Shown: in pieces, positions 8,239 to 17,230 of the stretch | How the letters are laid out: each line of letters opens with the position of its first letter | Numbering within the stretch: position 1 is the first letter of the stretch | NCBI GenBank assembly: GCA_963745595.1 | Contig: CAVUYB010000005.1 | Coordinates: 248,001-312,000, forward strand | Direction of reading: 5' to 3' | DNA length: 64,000 nucleotides | Source: DASZUK01 sp963745595 | Lineage (GTDB): Bacteria > Actinomycetota > Acidimicrobiia > Acidimicrobiales > RAAP-2 | The notes under the pieces: model-generated | The model's database searches: none | Seen by the model: only the letters and a program-made list of their open reading frames with translations | What the model was told of the DNA's origin: nothing | Made by a program: the position numbers and the translations under genes

Positions 8239-9177
8239 ATGAGTATCCGCCGGTCCGCCGCGGATCTCGCCCGAGGGCTCGAGCGACATGGTCTCGTCTT
8301 CAGATCGTTCGTGGTTTCGAGTGAAGGCGAATGGGCGGCCGAGGACGCGGACTGGAACTACAAGGACGTTCCCCACCTGAACGAGGTCCATAGCTTGGCC
8401 AGCACCGTTCCGGCCGCCATCGATGATGAGGTCATCGCTACGGTGAACATCCAACGGATCGGCGGCCTGCCGATGCCGATCGCGCTGGCCAACTACGTGG
8501 CGCCCGACGGATCGCAGGTCTACTACACGACGCTGTTCGTGTTCGTCCTCGTAGTGGAGACCCGGATCATCGACACGACACCGGTCGGCGCGGACGCCGC
8601 CCCCTGTCGAGCCCGGGTCGAGACGACCTATCGCATCGGTGGCCCCAAGGTGCTGATGTGGCTCTTCCCTGTCCTTCGACGACTGCTGACGGCCAACTAC
8701 CACGTGCTCATGAGTGAAGACCTGCCAATGAGAGAACAACGGGGGCGCCTCCGTCGGGCGGGATATCGATTCAAGTCCGACGGCCGTCCTCGGACGTTCG
8801 CCGAGACCGTCGATCTCACCGTGACCAACGTGATTGCTCCTGAGCCCGATCTGGAGCACAGGAGCTTGATAGATCTGGGACCCCTCACCGAGTCTGGGGC
8901 CACCGTGGTGGTCGGTCACGGCTCGGCGGGGGTGCGGCTGGTGCGTGGCGTTGGTTCGGAGATCCTGGTGTTCGACCGAGTCTGTTCCCACGAAGGCGCA
9001 TGTCTGGACTCGGCTCGGCTGGCCGGTTCTTCGTTGGTCTGTCCTTGGCACGCGAAGCGGATCAAGCCGCTGGAAACCTTCCGGACCGATGATCCGGAAC
9101 CCCGACAGATCCGCCTGCAATCTGGCGTCCTGATGGAGGTCGAGGGAACGCGGTGCTCTTTTCGGGGCATCCGATGA
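8239..9177 (+). CDS. Rieske [2Fe-2S] oxygenase-like protein with reversed domain order
   Basis: With the ATG at 8239 (GGGGG 7 nt upstream) the protein has 312 residues. A C-terminal Rieske domain is clear: Cys249-x-His251 in CSHEG and Cys268-x2-His271 in CPWH, 16 residues between the pairs. The N-terminal 210 residues hold D43-x2-H46-x4-H51 (WNYKDVPHLNEVH), which matches the mononuclear-iron motif of Rieske oxygenase alpha subunits, and a later SEDLPMREQRGRLR segment that could give the distal carboxylate. In known alpha subunits the Rieske domain comes first, so the order here is inverted. It lies between two lipid-linked-sugar glycosyltransferases, hinting at oxidation of a sugar or lipid carrier. 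The Rieske call is firm; the catalytic-domain call is inference. Confidence 0.75.
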   Translation: MSIRRSAADLARGLERHGLVFRSFVVSSEGEWAAEDADWNYKDVPHLNEVHSLASTVPAAIDDEVIATVNIQRIGGLPMPIALANYVAPDGSQVYYTTLFVFVLVVETRIIDTTPVGADAAPCRARVETTYRIGGPKVLMWLFPVLRRLLTANYHVLMSEDLPMREQRGRLRRAGYRFKSDGRPRTFAETVDLTVTNVIAPEPDLEHRSLIDLGPLTESGATVVVGHGSAGVRLVRGVGSEILVFDRVCSHEGACLDSARLAGSSLVCPWHAKRIKPLETFRTDDPEPRQIRLQSGVLMEVEGTRCSFRGIR

Positions 9178-9407
9178 CGCGGTTGGGTCCTGGCGGAGGT
9201 CACTGACGCCAAGGGCGGGCGTCCACGGCGTACGGCTTCGCGGATGACGGCGCTCGGTGGGCCTTGTCCGTCGCTCGGCTGGATCATGTGGCGTCCGTTC
9301 GTTGCGTCGTATACTGCAGAGCGGATGGCTGGTGAAACCCGCGGAACCATGGCCGGTAGGGCAGATGTTGCGCTCAGAGAGGCCGATGTGAGGGGTCCGA
9401 GACAGCG

Positions 9408-10472
9408 GTGACCAAACGGATCTCGGTCATAACCTCGGCGTTCAACGAGTCCGGTTGTGTCGACGAGCTCGCGCGGCGGCTCACGGCAGTCTTCGACTCG
9501 CTGCCCAACTACAATTTTGACGTCATCGTCGTCGAAAACGGTTCGACTGACGATACGTTCGAGCGGCTGCAGGCCATCCGTGCCCGCGATCCTCGCTTCA
9601 GGATCATTCAGCTGGCGAGGAACTTCCGCATGGACGGTGGAATCACGGCCGGGTTGGAGTGGGCTGATAGCGACGCGGTAGTGCTCATGACTGCCGACCT
9701 GCAGGACCCACCGGAGATGATCCCCGAATTCATCGCGCATTGGGAAGCGGGGTACGAGAACGTCTACGGCGTCGTCACGGCCCGAAATGGGTCGAGCTGG
9801 CTGCGTCAGTTCAACTCTCACATGTTCTACGCGACCATCGGTCGGATGACGGGGAATTTGATCCCGAAGAACGCCAGCGACTTTCGACTGCTCGATCGAG
9901 TCGTCTACGAACAGATCCGGGAGATGGACGAGCGAAACCGCTTCGTTCGGGGGCTCATCGCCTGGGTGGGTTTTCAATCGATCGGTGTTGAGCACGAGCG
10001 GCCCGAGCGGTTTGCGGGCGACTCAAAAGCCCGATCGACTCACGTTGCCCAGCTCGCAGTGAAAGCGATCTTCGCTCACTCCTCGATTCCCTTGGTGATC
10101 ATCCCTCTGGTTGGTGTCGGTCTTTTCGGCGCTTCGATATTGGCGCTTTTGGCCTTGACGATCAACTGGATCGTTTCCGGCGTGCCGTTCCCTGGTTTCG
10201 GTACGATCGTGGCTTTGATGGTCATGTTGTTCGGCGTGCTCTTCTGCCTGCTTGGCGTGGTGAGTATCTACGTGGGGCTGATCTACGAAGAAGTAAAGGG
10301 TCGACCCAATTTCGTCATCCGTCGAAAGGTCGGTTTTCCCGGCGCCGCCGACAATGGTCACCTAGCCAGGAGGCCCTTGAGGAGTGCCGACCCCAGCTGG
10401 TCGGCCCATGGTCGTTCCTCGTACGCCGAGGCTCCCGTGGGCGAAGCTGGGCCGGGTTCGTCCGGCTTCTAG
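9408..10472 (+). CDS. GtrB/DPM1-like family 2 glycosyltransferase (polyprenyl-phosphate sugar synthase)
   Basis: The cytosolic GT-A domain starts at the N-terminus (SVITSAFNESGCVDEL, VVENGSTDDTFE) and has the TADLQDPPEM motif holding the metal-binding DxD-equivalent. Two hydrophobic segments follow (about residues 225-255 and 262-290), as in GtrB and ArnC. Such enzymes transfer a sugar from a nucleotide donor to polyprenyl phosphate. They often feed a GT87- or GtrC-type membrane transferase, which fits the gene at 6183-8204. Start GTG 9408 follows a GAGGGG. The last 40 residues overlap the next gene and look unstructured. Confidence 0.85.
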   Translation: MTKRISVITSAFNESGCVDELARRLTAVFDSLPNYNFDVIVVENGSTDDTFERLQAIRARDPRFRIIQLARNFRMDGGITAGLEWADSDAVVLMTADLQDPPEMIPEFIAHWEAGYENVYGVVTARNGSSWLRQFNSHMFYATIGRMTGNLIPKNASDFRLLDRVVYEQIREMDERNRFVRGLIAWVGFQSIGVEHERPERFAGDSKARSTHVAQLAVKAIFAHSSIPLVIIPLVGVGLFGASILALLALTINWIVSGVPFPGFGTIVALMVMLFGVLFCLLGVVSIYVGLIYEEVKGRPNFVIRRKVGFPGAADNGHLARRPLRSADPSWSAHGRSSYAEAPVGEAGPGSSGF

Positions 10473-11472
10473 CCTCGGGTACTCCACCGTGGCTGCGGGA
10501 ATCATCTTCAGCCTGCTCTCGTCCTTTGTCATCAATGTCGGCAACCTGATCGAGAAGAAGGCCGTCAGTCGCCTCCCGGAGATTTCAGCCCGGCGAGGGG
10601 GGCATCTCATTGGTACGGTCGTGAGATCGAGACAGTGGATGCTCGGGTTCGTGCTTTGCCTGGTAGGCCTCGGGCTTCAGGTGCTGGCTTTCGCTCTGGC
10701 ACCCATCTCCGTCGTTCAGTCGATCTTCAACGTCGGCATCGTCGTACTGGTGGTGTTCTCCCGCCTGCATATCGGGGAGCGCCTCCATCGGCGAGAGTGG
10801 GTCGGACTGGCACTGGTGATCGCGTCGTTGCTATCCGTCTCGGTGACGCTGGGGGGTGCCGCCGGCGAGGTAGGTCTCAAGGGGTCTGGCCTGTCGGTGA
10901 TCTTGGTCGCTTTGCCGACGACGGCGGCTGTGGTCATCGTGGTTCTCCTGATCAAGGCTGGGCGTGGAGCCACCGCCTTCCTCTACGGGATCGCCGCCGG
11001 GCTCTTGTACGGGGTGGCCACTCTGGGAGTCAAAGGTGCGTCCACCATGGTGGTGCACTACGGCGTCTTGCACGCCCTCCCGCGAATCCTCGCGTCGGTG
11101 TACCCGTACGTGTTCCTGGTCTTCTCGCTCTTCGGGCTCCTGCTCTACCAGACGGGATTGCAGCGGTCCCGTATCTCCGTAGTCGGTTCGATGTCCGACG
11201 TCGTGTGCAGCACCTATCTCGTCGCCGTGGGGACGGTCGTCTTCGGGGAACAGCTTCCGACGAATCCAGGGACCCTGGCGCTTCGTCTCGGTGGGTTCGT
11301 CGGCGTCTTGGCTGGATCGGTCGTCGTCGCCAGCGGAGGCAAGTCGACCTCAGAGGTCATGAGTCCGGCGCCGGAGGTCGACCTGGGTCTCGGCCGAGCT
11401 CTCGTCGCGGAGATGGATACGCTGGTCGGCCGTGACGAGGTCCCCGGACGAGACCAGCCAACCGTCGAATGA
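10384..11472 (+). CDS. DMT-superfamily (EamA/NIPA-like) membrane protein
   Basis: A roughly 350-residue polytopic membrane protein with about nine hydrophobic helices. It begins near VAAGIIFSLLSSFVINVGNLIEKKA, a first-helix pattern seen in EamA/NIPA-type transporters. The FSRLHIGERLHRREWVG and VFGEQLPTNPG turns also fit DMT internal repeats. GTG 10384 has AGGAGG about 10 nt upstream and overlaps the glycosyltransferase end; ATG 10408 and GTG 10489 are alternatives. In a glycan cluster, a small-molecule or lipid-sugar exporter/flippase role is possible, but the sequence does not identify the substrate. Confidence 0.72.
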   Translation: MPTPAGRPMVVPRTPRLPWAKLGRVRPASSLGYSTVAAGIIFSLLSSFVINVGNLIEKKAVSRLPEISARRGGHLIGTVVRSRQWMLGFVLCLVGLGLQVLAFALAPISVVQSIFNVGIVVLVVFSRLHIGERLHRREWVGLALVIASLLSVSVTLGGAAGEVGLKGSGLSVILVALPTTAAVVIVVLLIKAGRGATAFLYGIAAGLLYGVATLGVKGASTMVVHYGVLHALPRILASVYPYVFLVFSLFGLLLYQTGLQRSRISVVGSMSDVVCSTYLVAVGTVVFGEQLPTNPGTLALRLGGFVGVLAGSVVVASGGKSTSEVMSPAPEVDLGLGRALVAEMDTLVGRDEVPGRDQPTVE

Positions 11473-11485
11473 GCACGTATCGCGC

Positions 11486-12565
11486 ATGAGCACGTTCGCG
11501 GGCCGATCGGTGTTCGTGACGGGCCACACCGGGTTCAAGGGCTCTTGGCTGGCGTTGTGGCTCGACGCCCTCGGGGCGAAGGTCACCGGGTACTCTCTCG
11601 ATCCGCCGACGGACCCGAGCAACTACGCGGCGTCCGGGGTGTCCGAGGTTTTGGTCGACGACGTCCGCGGGGACATCCGCGACGGCGATCGGCTCGAACG
11701 GGCGGTTAGTCGTTCAGGTGCCGATTTCGTCTTCCACCTCGCTGCTCAACCGATCGTACGAGCGGGCCTGCAAGCGCCCCGAGAGACGTTCGACACGAAC
11801 GTGATCGGGACCGCCTCGGTGCTCGATGCGGTCCGCGCTGCCGGTCGGCCGTGCGCGGTGGTCGTGGCAACCAGTGACAAGTGCTACCGGAACGACGGCC
11901 AGGTCTGGGGGTTTCAAGAGAGTGACCCCTTGGGGGGGCACGATCCCTACAGCGCGAGCAAGGCGGGTACGGAGCTGGTCGTTGACGCCTACCGGTCGTC
12001 GTTCTTCTCGCTGGACAGGGTGGGGGACCACGGCGTTCGTCTGGCCTCCGTACGAGCCGGAAATGTGATCGGTGGCGGTGACTGGGCCGCCGATCGGATC
12101 GTGCCGGATGCGGTACGGGCACTTTCCGCCGGCGCCGACCTGGTGGTCCGAAATCCGATGTCCACCCGACCGTGGCAGCACGTGCTGGAGCCATTGTCGG
12201 GCTATCTGTCTCTGGCCGGCCGGCTCGCAGGTGATCCGGATCCGGCCCGCTGGGCCAGTTCGTGGAACTTTGGTCCGCTTCCCGACGACGAGGCGACCGT
12301 CGCTGATCTGGCGACGTCCGTCATCGACGCGTGGGGGGAGGGGAGGTGGGTCCGGGCAGACGGAGCCGACGCCAGCGTCGAAGCCGCTACTTTGAGGATC
12401 GCCATCGACAAGGCGGTCACGGTCTTGGGGTGGCGCCCGACGTGGCACTTCGCCGAGGCCGTCGTGCACACCATCGACTGGTATCGGGAGTACTACGCCG
12501 GACAGGCCTCGATGCGCGACCGCTGTCTCGCCGACATCAAGGCGTACCAGCAGTCGATGGCGTGA
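11486..12565 (+). CDS. rfbG: CDP-glucose 4,6-dehydratase
   Basis: An extended SDR of 359 residues, the normal length for RfbG. It has the NAD motif TGHTGFKGSWLALWL, the HLAAQPIVR segment, ATSDKCYRN, and the catalytic YSASKAGTE with Tyr and Lys. It converts CDP-D-glucose to CDP-4-keto-6-deoxyglucose, the substrate of the RfbH encoded at 4324-5877. The start at ATG 11486 lies 13 bp after the membrane protein gene, and the stop overlaps the GTG of the Ppx/GppA gene (GTGA). The cytidylyltransferase RfbF is not in this window. RfbG is separated from RfbH by four genes, so the pathway is dispersed within one cluster. Confidence 0.93.
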   Translation: MSTFAGRSVFVTGHTGFKGSWLALWLDALGAKVTGYSLDPPTDPSNYAASGVSEVLVDDVRGDIRDGDRLERAVSRSGADFVFHLAAQPIVRAGLQAPRETFDTNVIGTASVLDAVRAAGRPCAVVVATSDKCYRNDGQVWGFQESDPLGGHDPYSASKAGTELVVDAYRSSFFSLDRVGDHGVRLASVRAGNVIGGGDWAADRIVPDAVRALSAGADLVVRNPMSTRPWQHVLEPLSGYLSLAGRLAGDPDPARWASSWNFGPLPDDEATVADLATSVIDAWGEGRWVRADGADASVEAATLRIAIDKAVTVLGWRPTWHFAEAVVHTIDWYREYYAGQASMRDRCLADIKAYQQSMA

Positions 12566-13530
12566 ACGTGTCAGCGCCGGGCGGCGATCCGGGTTCAGTT
12601 GACCGATCGGCCGGTCAAGCGGTCGCGGCGCTCGATTGCGGCACGAACTCGACCCGATTGCTCATCCTGAGCCCGGCGGGCCAGACGCTGGATCGAGAGA
12701 TGCGGATCACGCGGCTGGGGGAGGGGGTGGACGCGAACCGCCGACTGGCTCCGGAGGCCATTGCCCGAACGCTGGGGGTGCTCGAAGAGTTCCGGTGCAC
12801 GATGGACCGACGAAACGTTGGGCGGGCCCGGTTGGTGGCCACGTCGGCGGTTCGCGATGCGGTCAACGGTGACGACTTCCTCGAAGCCGCTTCAGTGGTT
12901 GTCGGCTTCAGTGCTGAACTTCTCACCGGCCTGGAGGAGGGGCGGACTGCCCACATCGGTGCCACGGCGGACCTTCCGCCAGTTGACGGCGACGACGTCG
13001 TGGTGGACATCGGGGGAGGTTCCACCGAGCTGATCTTGGAGCGGGACGGGGAGATCAGAGCGGTGTCGTTGGATCTCGGTTGCGTTCGATTGACCGAGCG
13101 GACGCTGCGCCAGGATCCACCGACCGTCGCCGAGCGTGCCCAGGCCCAGGAGATCATCGACACCGAGCTCGAGCGGGCGGTCGACCAGATTCCGGAGCTC
13201 GATCGCCTGAGGGCGGTTCGGCGGCTCATCGGGCTGGCGGGAACGGTCTCGACGCTCGCCATGGTGGACCGCGGGCTGGCGGAGTACACACGTCTGGCCG
13301 TGCATCATGCCGTTCTTTCCATCGATCGAGTAGAGCACTGGTGCGGCGTCCTCGCCGACGAATCTGCCGAGACTCGCGGCCGGCGCAAGGGCATGGACCC
13401 GGGCCGACGTGACGTGATCTTCGGCGGGGTTCTCATCCTTCGAGGGGTCATGCGACGCTTCTCGATGCAGGAGTGCCTGGTTTCGGAGCTGGACATTCTC
13501 GATGGTCTGGCTCGCAGCCTGCTGAACTGA
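12562..13530 (+). CDS. Ppx/GppA-family exopolyphosphatase/pppGpp phosphohydrolase
   Basis: A 322-residue actin-fold phosphatase with phosphate-1 loop AALDCGTNSTRLLIL, the LVATSAVRDA segment and the phosphate-2 loop VVDIGGGSTELIL. A later LIGLAGTVSTLA adenosine-type loop and MDPGRRDVI segment are also typical. It is the short actinobacterial form without a C-terminal HD domain. GTG 12562 overlaps the rfbG stop, giving apparent co-translation with a sugar gene, although the usual role is polyphosphate or (p)ppGpp turnover. The pairing may be positional only. Confidence 0.9.
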   Translation: MNVSAPGGDPGSVDRSAGQAVAALDCGTNSTRLLILSPAGQTLDREMRITRLGEGVDANRRLAPEAIARTLGVLEEFRCTMDRRNVGRARLVATSAVRDAVNGDDFLEAASVVVGFSAELLTGLEEGRTAHIGATADLPPVDGDDVVVDIGGGSTELILERDGEIRAVSLDLGCVRLTERTLRQDPPTVAERAQAQEIIDTELERAVDQIPELDRLRAVRRLIGLAGTVSTLAMVDRGLAEYTRLAVHHAVLSIDRVEHWCGVLADESAETRGRRKGMDPGRRDVIFGGVLILRGVMRRFSMQECLVSELDILDGLARSLLN

Positions 13531-13596
13531 TTTCCAGCCAGCTGGGCACCCGAAGCTCACGATTCCCGAGTCAGGGGTTCTGCTAGGTTCGGCTCC

Positions 13597-15682
13597 ATGG
13601 GGCCCCCACCGGGCGGAAAGCCGGATCCCGCCGACGCCCCAGTGGACATCGAGGCGCTCGACGAGCCTGGTCTCCGCAGCTACCTGGCCGTGTCACGGGC
13701 CACCATTGAGGAGCTGTTGGCGCGGGTCGAAGGCGAGGAATGGCTGGCGTCCAAGGTCGCCGAGCAGGCGGCCGAACTGGACCGGCTGGAAGGTGAACGC
13801 GAGCAGCAGGCCACCGAGCTGGCCTCTTTGAGAGCGGACCGACTGGTTCGGTACGGGGCGGTGCTTCGACGGTTGTCCGAACGGCGACGCGCCCGATCAG
13901 CGGTTCAGTCGACCAGCTTGCCCGATGGCGGTGGGACCGGGCTGATCGATCCGCCGCCCAGCCTTCCCGAGGATCATCGTTACCCGACGTGGGTCGCCGC
14001 CTTCGACACGATCGACGACGATGCCCGACAGGTCATCCGACAGCGGCTCGATGGGCTGACCGACGCACCGCTGGTGTCGGTGATTCTCCCGGTCTTCAAC
14101 ACGCCCGAGCAGTACCTCCGCGAGGCCATCGACTCGGTTCGGGCCCAGCTCTATCCCGCACTGGGAGCTGTGCATCGCCGACGACTGCTCGACGGCCGCG
14201 TGGGTGCCGAAGGTCCTGGAGGAGTACGCCGCCTTGGATCCCCGCATCCGGGTCGAGCGTCGCGAGGAGAACGGCCATATCTCCGCCGCCTCCAATACGG
14301 CGGTCGCGATGGCGACGGGCGAGTGGATCGCCTTCTTCGACCACGACGACCTCCTGGCCGAGCACGCTCTTGCCCTGGCGGTGCTGGCCCTGGCCGATTC
14401 GCCGGACGCCGGTGCCCTCTACAGCGACGAGGATCTCATCGATGACGACGGGGTGCGGTCGTTCCCGTACTTCAAACCGGACTTCGATCCCATCCTCCTG
14501 CTCGGCCAGAATTACTTCTCTCATCTGTGCATGATGCGCCGATCGCTGATTCTCCAGGCCGGCGGCTTCCGGGTCGGCTACGAGGGCAGTCAGGACTGGG
14601 ACGTGGTGCTCCGGGTCGTCGAGGGGCTCCGTCCTGACCAGATCGTGCACGTGCCCCACGTCCTGTACCACTGGCGGGTCCACCCGGGATCGACGTCGTC
14701 GTCGTTGGCCGCCAAGCCGTACGCGGCGATCGCCGCCCGGCGGGCGGTGACCGACCACCTCCAGCGGGTCGGGCAGGAGGCCCGGGTGTTGCCAGCCGGC
14801 TGGACCGGGTTCAATCGGATCCGGTGGGAGCTGCCGGAAGCGCCGCCGCCGGTGACGGTCGTCATCCTGCCCCGGACCGGCGTCCGCTTGACCCGGTGCA
14901 TCAACAGTGCGAGGGCTCGCGCGGCCTACCCGGACGTCGAGGTCATGGTCGTCGACGACGGCGACCGCCGGCCGATGCTCCGGGCCTTCATGAGAGACTG
15001 GCGAAAGACCGTGACGGTGGTGAGTGATTACCGGAACGTCTCGGACGGCGCGCTCCGTAATGCCGCGGCTGGGCAAGCCAGCGGCGAGATCCTCTGCTTT
15101 CTCCACGACGACGTCGAGGCCGTGTCGGACGGTTGGCTGGAGGAGATGGTCGGCCTGCTCCTGCAGCCAGGCATCGGCGCGGTCGGCGCCAAGCTGCTCT
15201 ATCCGGACGAGACGATCCACCATGCCGGCATCGTGATGGGCATCGGCGGTACCGCCGGCTACATCCATCGGCGGGCCGACCGGCTCGATCCGGGCTACGG
15301 CGGCCGGGCCATGCTGAGTCAGTCGTTCTCAGCCGTTTCTTGGGCGTGCATGGTGGTCCGCCGCGAGGCGTTCGAAGCGGTCGGTGGGTTTGACGAGGCG
15401 AACCTCTCCGGCGCCTACGTCGACGTGGACTTCTGTCTCCGACTGGGGGAAGCGGGCTGGCGGGTCGCTTGGACGCCGAATGCCGAGATGACCCGATACG
15501 CGTCGCCGACAGAGCCCAGGGAATCGGAGGGTGAGAACGCGATCCGGTTCGCCCGTGAGATCCGCTACCTGCACACCCGGTGGGCGTCCGTGCTTGCCGC
15601 CGACCCGGCGTACAGCCCGAACCTGTCACTCGCCCACGAGACCATGCCGTTGGCGTGGCCGCCCCGGGCCTCCTATCGCTGA
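13597..15682 (+). pseudogene. Two-domain family 2 glycosyltransferase, interrupted by +1 frameshift
   Basis: The frame from ATG 13597 encodes a coiled-coil N-terminus and the start of a GT2 domain (PLVSVILPVFNTPEQYLREA). It shifts out after ...RAQLY at the CCC run 14155-14157. Removing one C restores WELCIADDCS and joins it to the second frame (ENGHISAASNTAVAMATG, AFFDHDDLL, YSDEDLI, then a second GT2 domain with FLHDDVEAVSDGW and VDVDFCLRLGEAGW). The repaired product is 694 residues, matching the intact homologue at 55453-57396. The family makes cell-surface polysaccharides. It converges with the next gene, overlapping 10 bp. Sequencing indel or real inactivation cannot be told apart here. 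Confidence 0.85.
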
Positions 15683-16692
15683 CGTTTCTCCAGGACGGCG
15701 TCGAGGACGCTGCTGACCCGCTCGACAAACCGGTCGGCGTCTCCGTACCAGTCGTCGGCGAACCGCCGCCCCTGGCCGCCGAGCGTGTCGCGTAGTTCTC
15801 GGTCGTTGACCGCATCGACACAGGCCATCAGCTCGGCGGCATTGCGATACCAAAGGCCGCCACCATGGGCGGCGAGCTCGGCGGCGGCCGTCGCGGCTGG
15901 GACGACCACCGGGATGCCGTAGCGAAGGGACTCGACGCATTCCCGGGCGAGCAGCTGGCCGGGGCCCAGATCGACGGTGACGAGGGCATGGGCGACCAGC
16001 CGCCATAGGTCGGTCCGGGTGTCGATGACGATCCGACCGCGGAGCGAACGGGACCGCCAGGCCGAGGCAACGCCGTCCTCGACGATGACGACGTCGTGGC
16101 GGGGCAGCGCGGCGATCAGCCATGCCGCCTGGGGAGTGGGAGCGTCGTGGTCTTCCCCGGTCGGACCTCGGTCGCTGAGAACGAGGACGTAGCCGGTGAA
16201 CCCGAGACCGTTGTGCCGGCGTTGGGCGGCGAGCGGATGGACCGGTACGTGCAGGCCGATGGGGTGCACCGGTGTCGGCTGGCGGTCGGGCGCCGGTGCC
16301 GCGGCGACTGACAGGAGTTGGTCGATCGCGGCCGGCACCGCGCCGCCATCGTCGAGGGCCATTGCCGTCGCCCATGGGGCGAACCGTTCGGCGAGGGCGA
16401 CCGCGCCGCTGTCCGGTCGATCGAGCAGGACGACATCGGGGGTGAGCGCGGCCGGCCAGGCTGCGTCGTCGATCGTCGGCCAGGTTCCGCCAGCGGTCGG
16501 GGGACCGACTGGTACGAGGTCGAACAGCCCGTCGGCCTGGGTCGGCCCCACCGGACCGGGGACGAGGACGTCGACGTCGGCCACTCTCGACGCCGCCCCG
16601 GCGATGCTGCGGACGACGAAGGCCCGTTCGTCCCGCCCGCCCCATGTGCCGCTCAGGACGGTCATCCGCCGGGTGGACCGGCCGTCACCCAT
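15673..16692 (-). CDS. GT-B fold (GT4-like) glycosyltransferase
   Basis: About 340 residues with an N-terminal half weakly like a donor/acceptor-binding Rossmann domain. The C-terminal half resembles GT4 enzymes: LLARECVESLRYGIPVVVP, AAELAAHGGGLWYRNAAEL and a terminal FADDWYGDADRFVERV helix. The ECVESLRYGIPVV stretch corresponds to the family's E-x7-E donor-binding region. ATG 16692 overlaps the stop of the upstream coiled-coil gene; ATG 16665 is an alternative start. It is the last gene of a three-gene minus-strand operon (GT2, coiled-coil protein, GT4) and probably adds a sugar to a surface glycan. Confidence 0.7.
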   Translation of the reverse strand: MGDGRSTRRMTVLSGTWGGRDERAFVVRSIAGAASRVADVDVLVPGPVGPTQADGLFDLVPVGPPTAGGTWPTIDDAAWPAALTPDVVLLDRPDSGAVALAERFAPWATAMALDDGGAVPAAIDQLLSVAAAPAPDRQPTPVHPIGLHVPVHPLAAQRRHNGLGFTGYVLVLSDRGPTGEDHDAPTPQAAWLIAALPRHDVVIVEDGVASAWRSRSLRGRIVIDTRTDLWRLVAHALVTVDLGPGQLLARECVESLRYGIPVVVPAATAAAELAAHGGGLWYRNAAELMACVDAVNDRELRDTLGGQGRRFADDWYGDADRFVERVSSVLDAVLEKRQR

Positions 16693-17230
16693 CCTGGCGG
16701 CGGCTCTCCCCGTCGCCGGCAAGCGCGTCCGTGCTTTCGCCGACGCCACTGGCGGCAGGGCGGCGAGCGAGCTCGGCGCGTACCCGGACGAGATCGGCCC
16801 CGAGCACGTCGACGACCTCGCCGATCACGGCCTCTAGCTCCGCGACCCGCCCGACGAGCTCGTCACAGCGCCGGGCCACCGCGTCGACGGCTTGGATCAC
16901 GTTGGCGAGGACTGCCCGGTCCTGGCGTTGGGCGGGCCCGGTCACTGCCGACACCGCTGACTCGACCCGGGTGCGCAGCGAACGTGGCTGCTGGCCGCTG
17001 TCCTGGTCGAGGTCGCGAGCTCGTGCCCAGGCTTCGTGCATCGCGGCCACCGTCGGCTCGTCACGCAACGGGGCCGACGGGGGCCGGCTCGGGACTGGTC
17101 GGGAGAGAAGGAGCGGGGCTTCGCCGTCGGTCGTGTCGGTGCCTCTAGCCCCGGCGTCGACGGTACTGCCGGCAGCGCCAAGAGAACGGCGCTGGATGTC
17201 GTTCACGATGTCCCGAGGGTCGAGCGCCAT
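16685..17230 (-). CDS. Coiled-coil protein of a glycan operon, function unknown
   Basis: About 180 residues without signal peptide or membrane helix. The N-terminal half is Pro/Ala/Gly-rich and probably disordered. The C-terminal half (VIQAVDAVARRCDELVGRVAELEAVIGEVV...) has a heptad pattern predicting a coiled coil. I do not recognise the family. It sits between a two-domain GT2 and a GT4-like gene with overlaps at both ends, so it is probably co-translated with them and may scaffold the glycosyltransferases. The start at ATG 17230 is preferred over 17242, where the GAGGG would be too close. Confidence 0.6.
   Translation of the reverse strand: MALDPRDIVNDIQRRSLGAAGSTVDAGARGTDTTDGEAPLLLSRPVPSRPPSAPLRDEPTVAAMHEAWARARDLDQDSGQQPRSLRTRVESAVSAVTGPAQRQDRAVLANVIQAVDAVARRCDELVGRVAELEAVIGEVVDVLGADLVRVRAELARRPAASGVGESTDALAGDGESRRQDG

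Noticed and set aside
9178..9407. Gap between the Rieske gene and the glycosyltransferase considered as an RNA element
   Set aside because: No conserved riboswitch core or strong hairpin could be recognised by eye.
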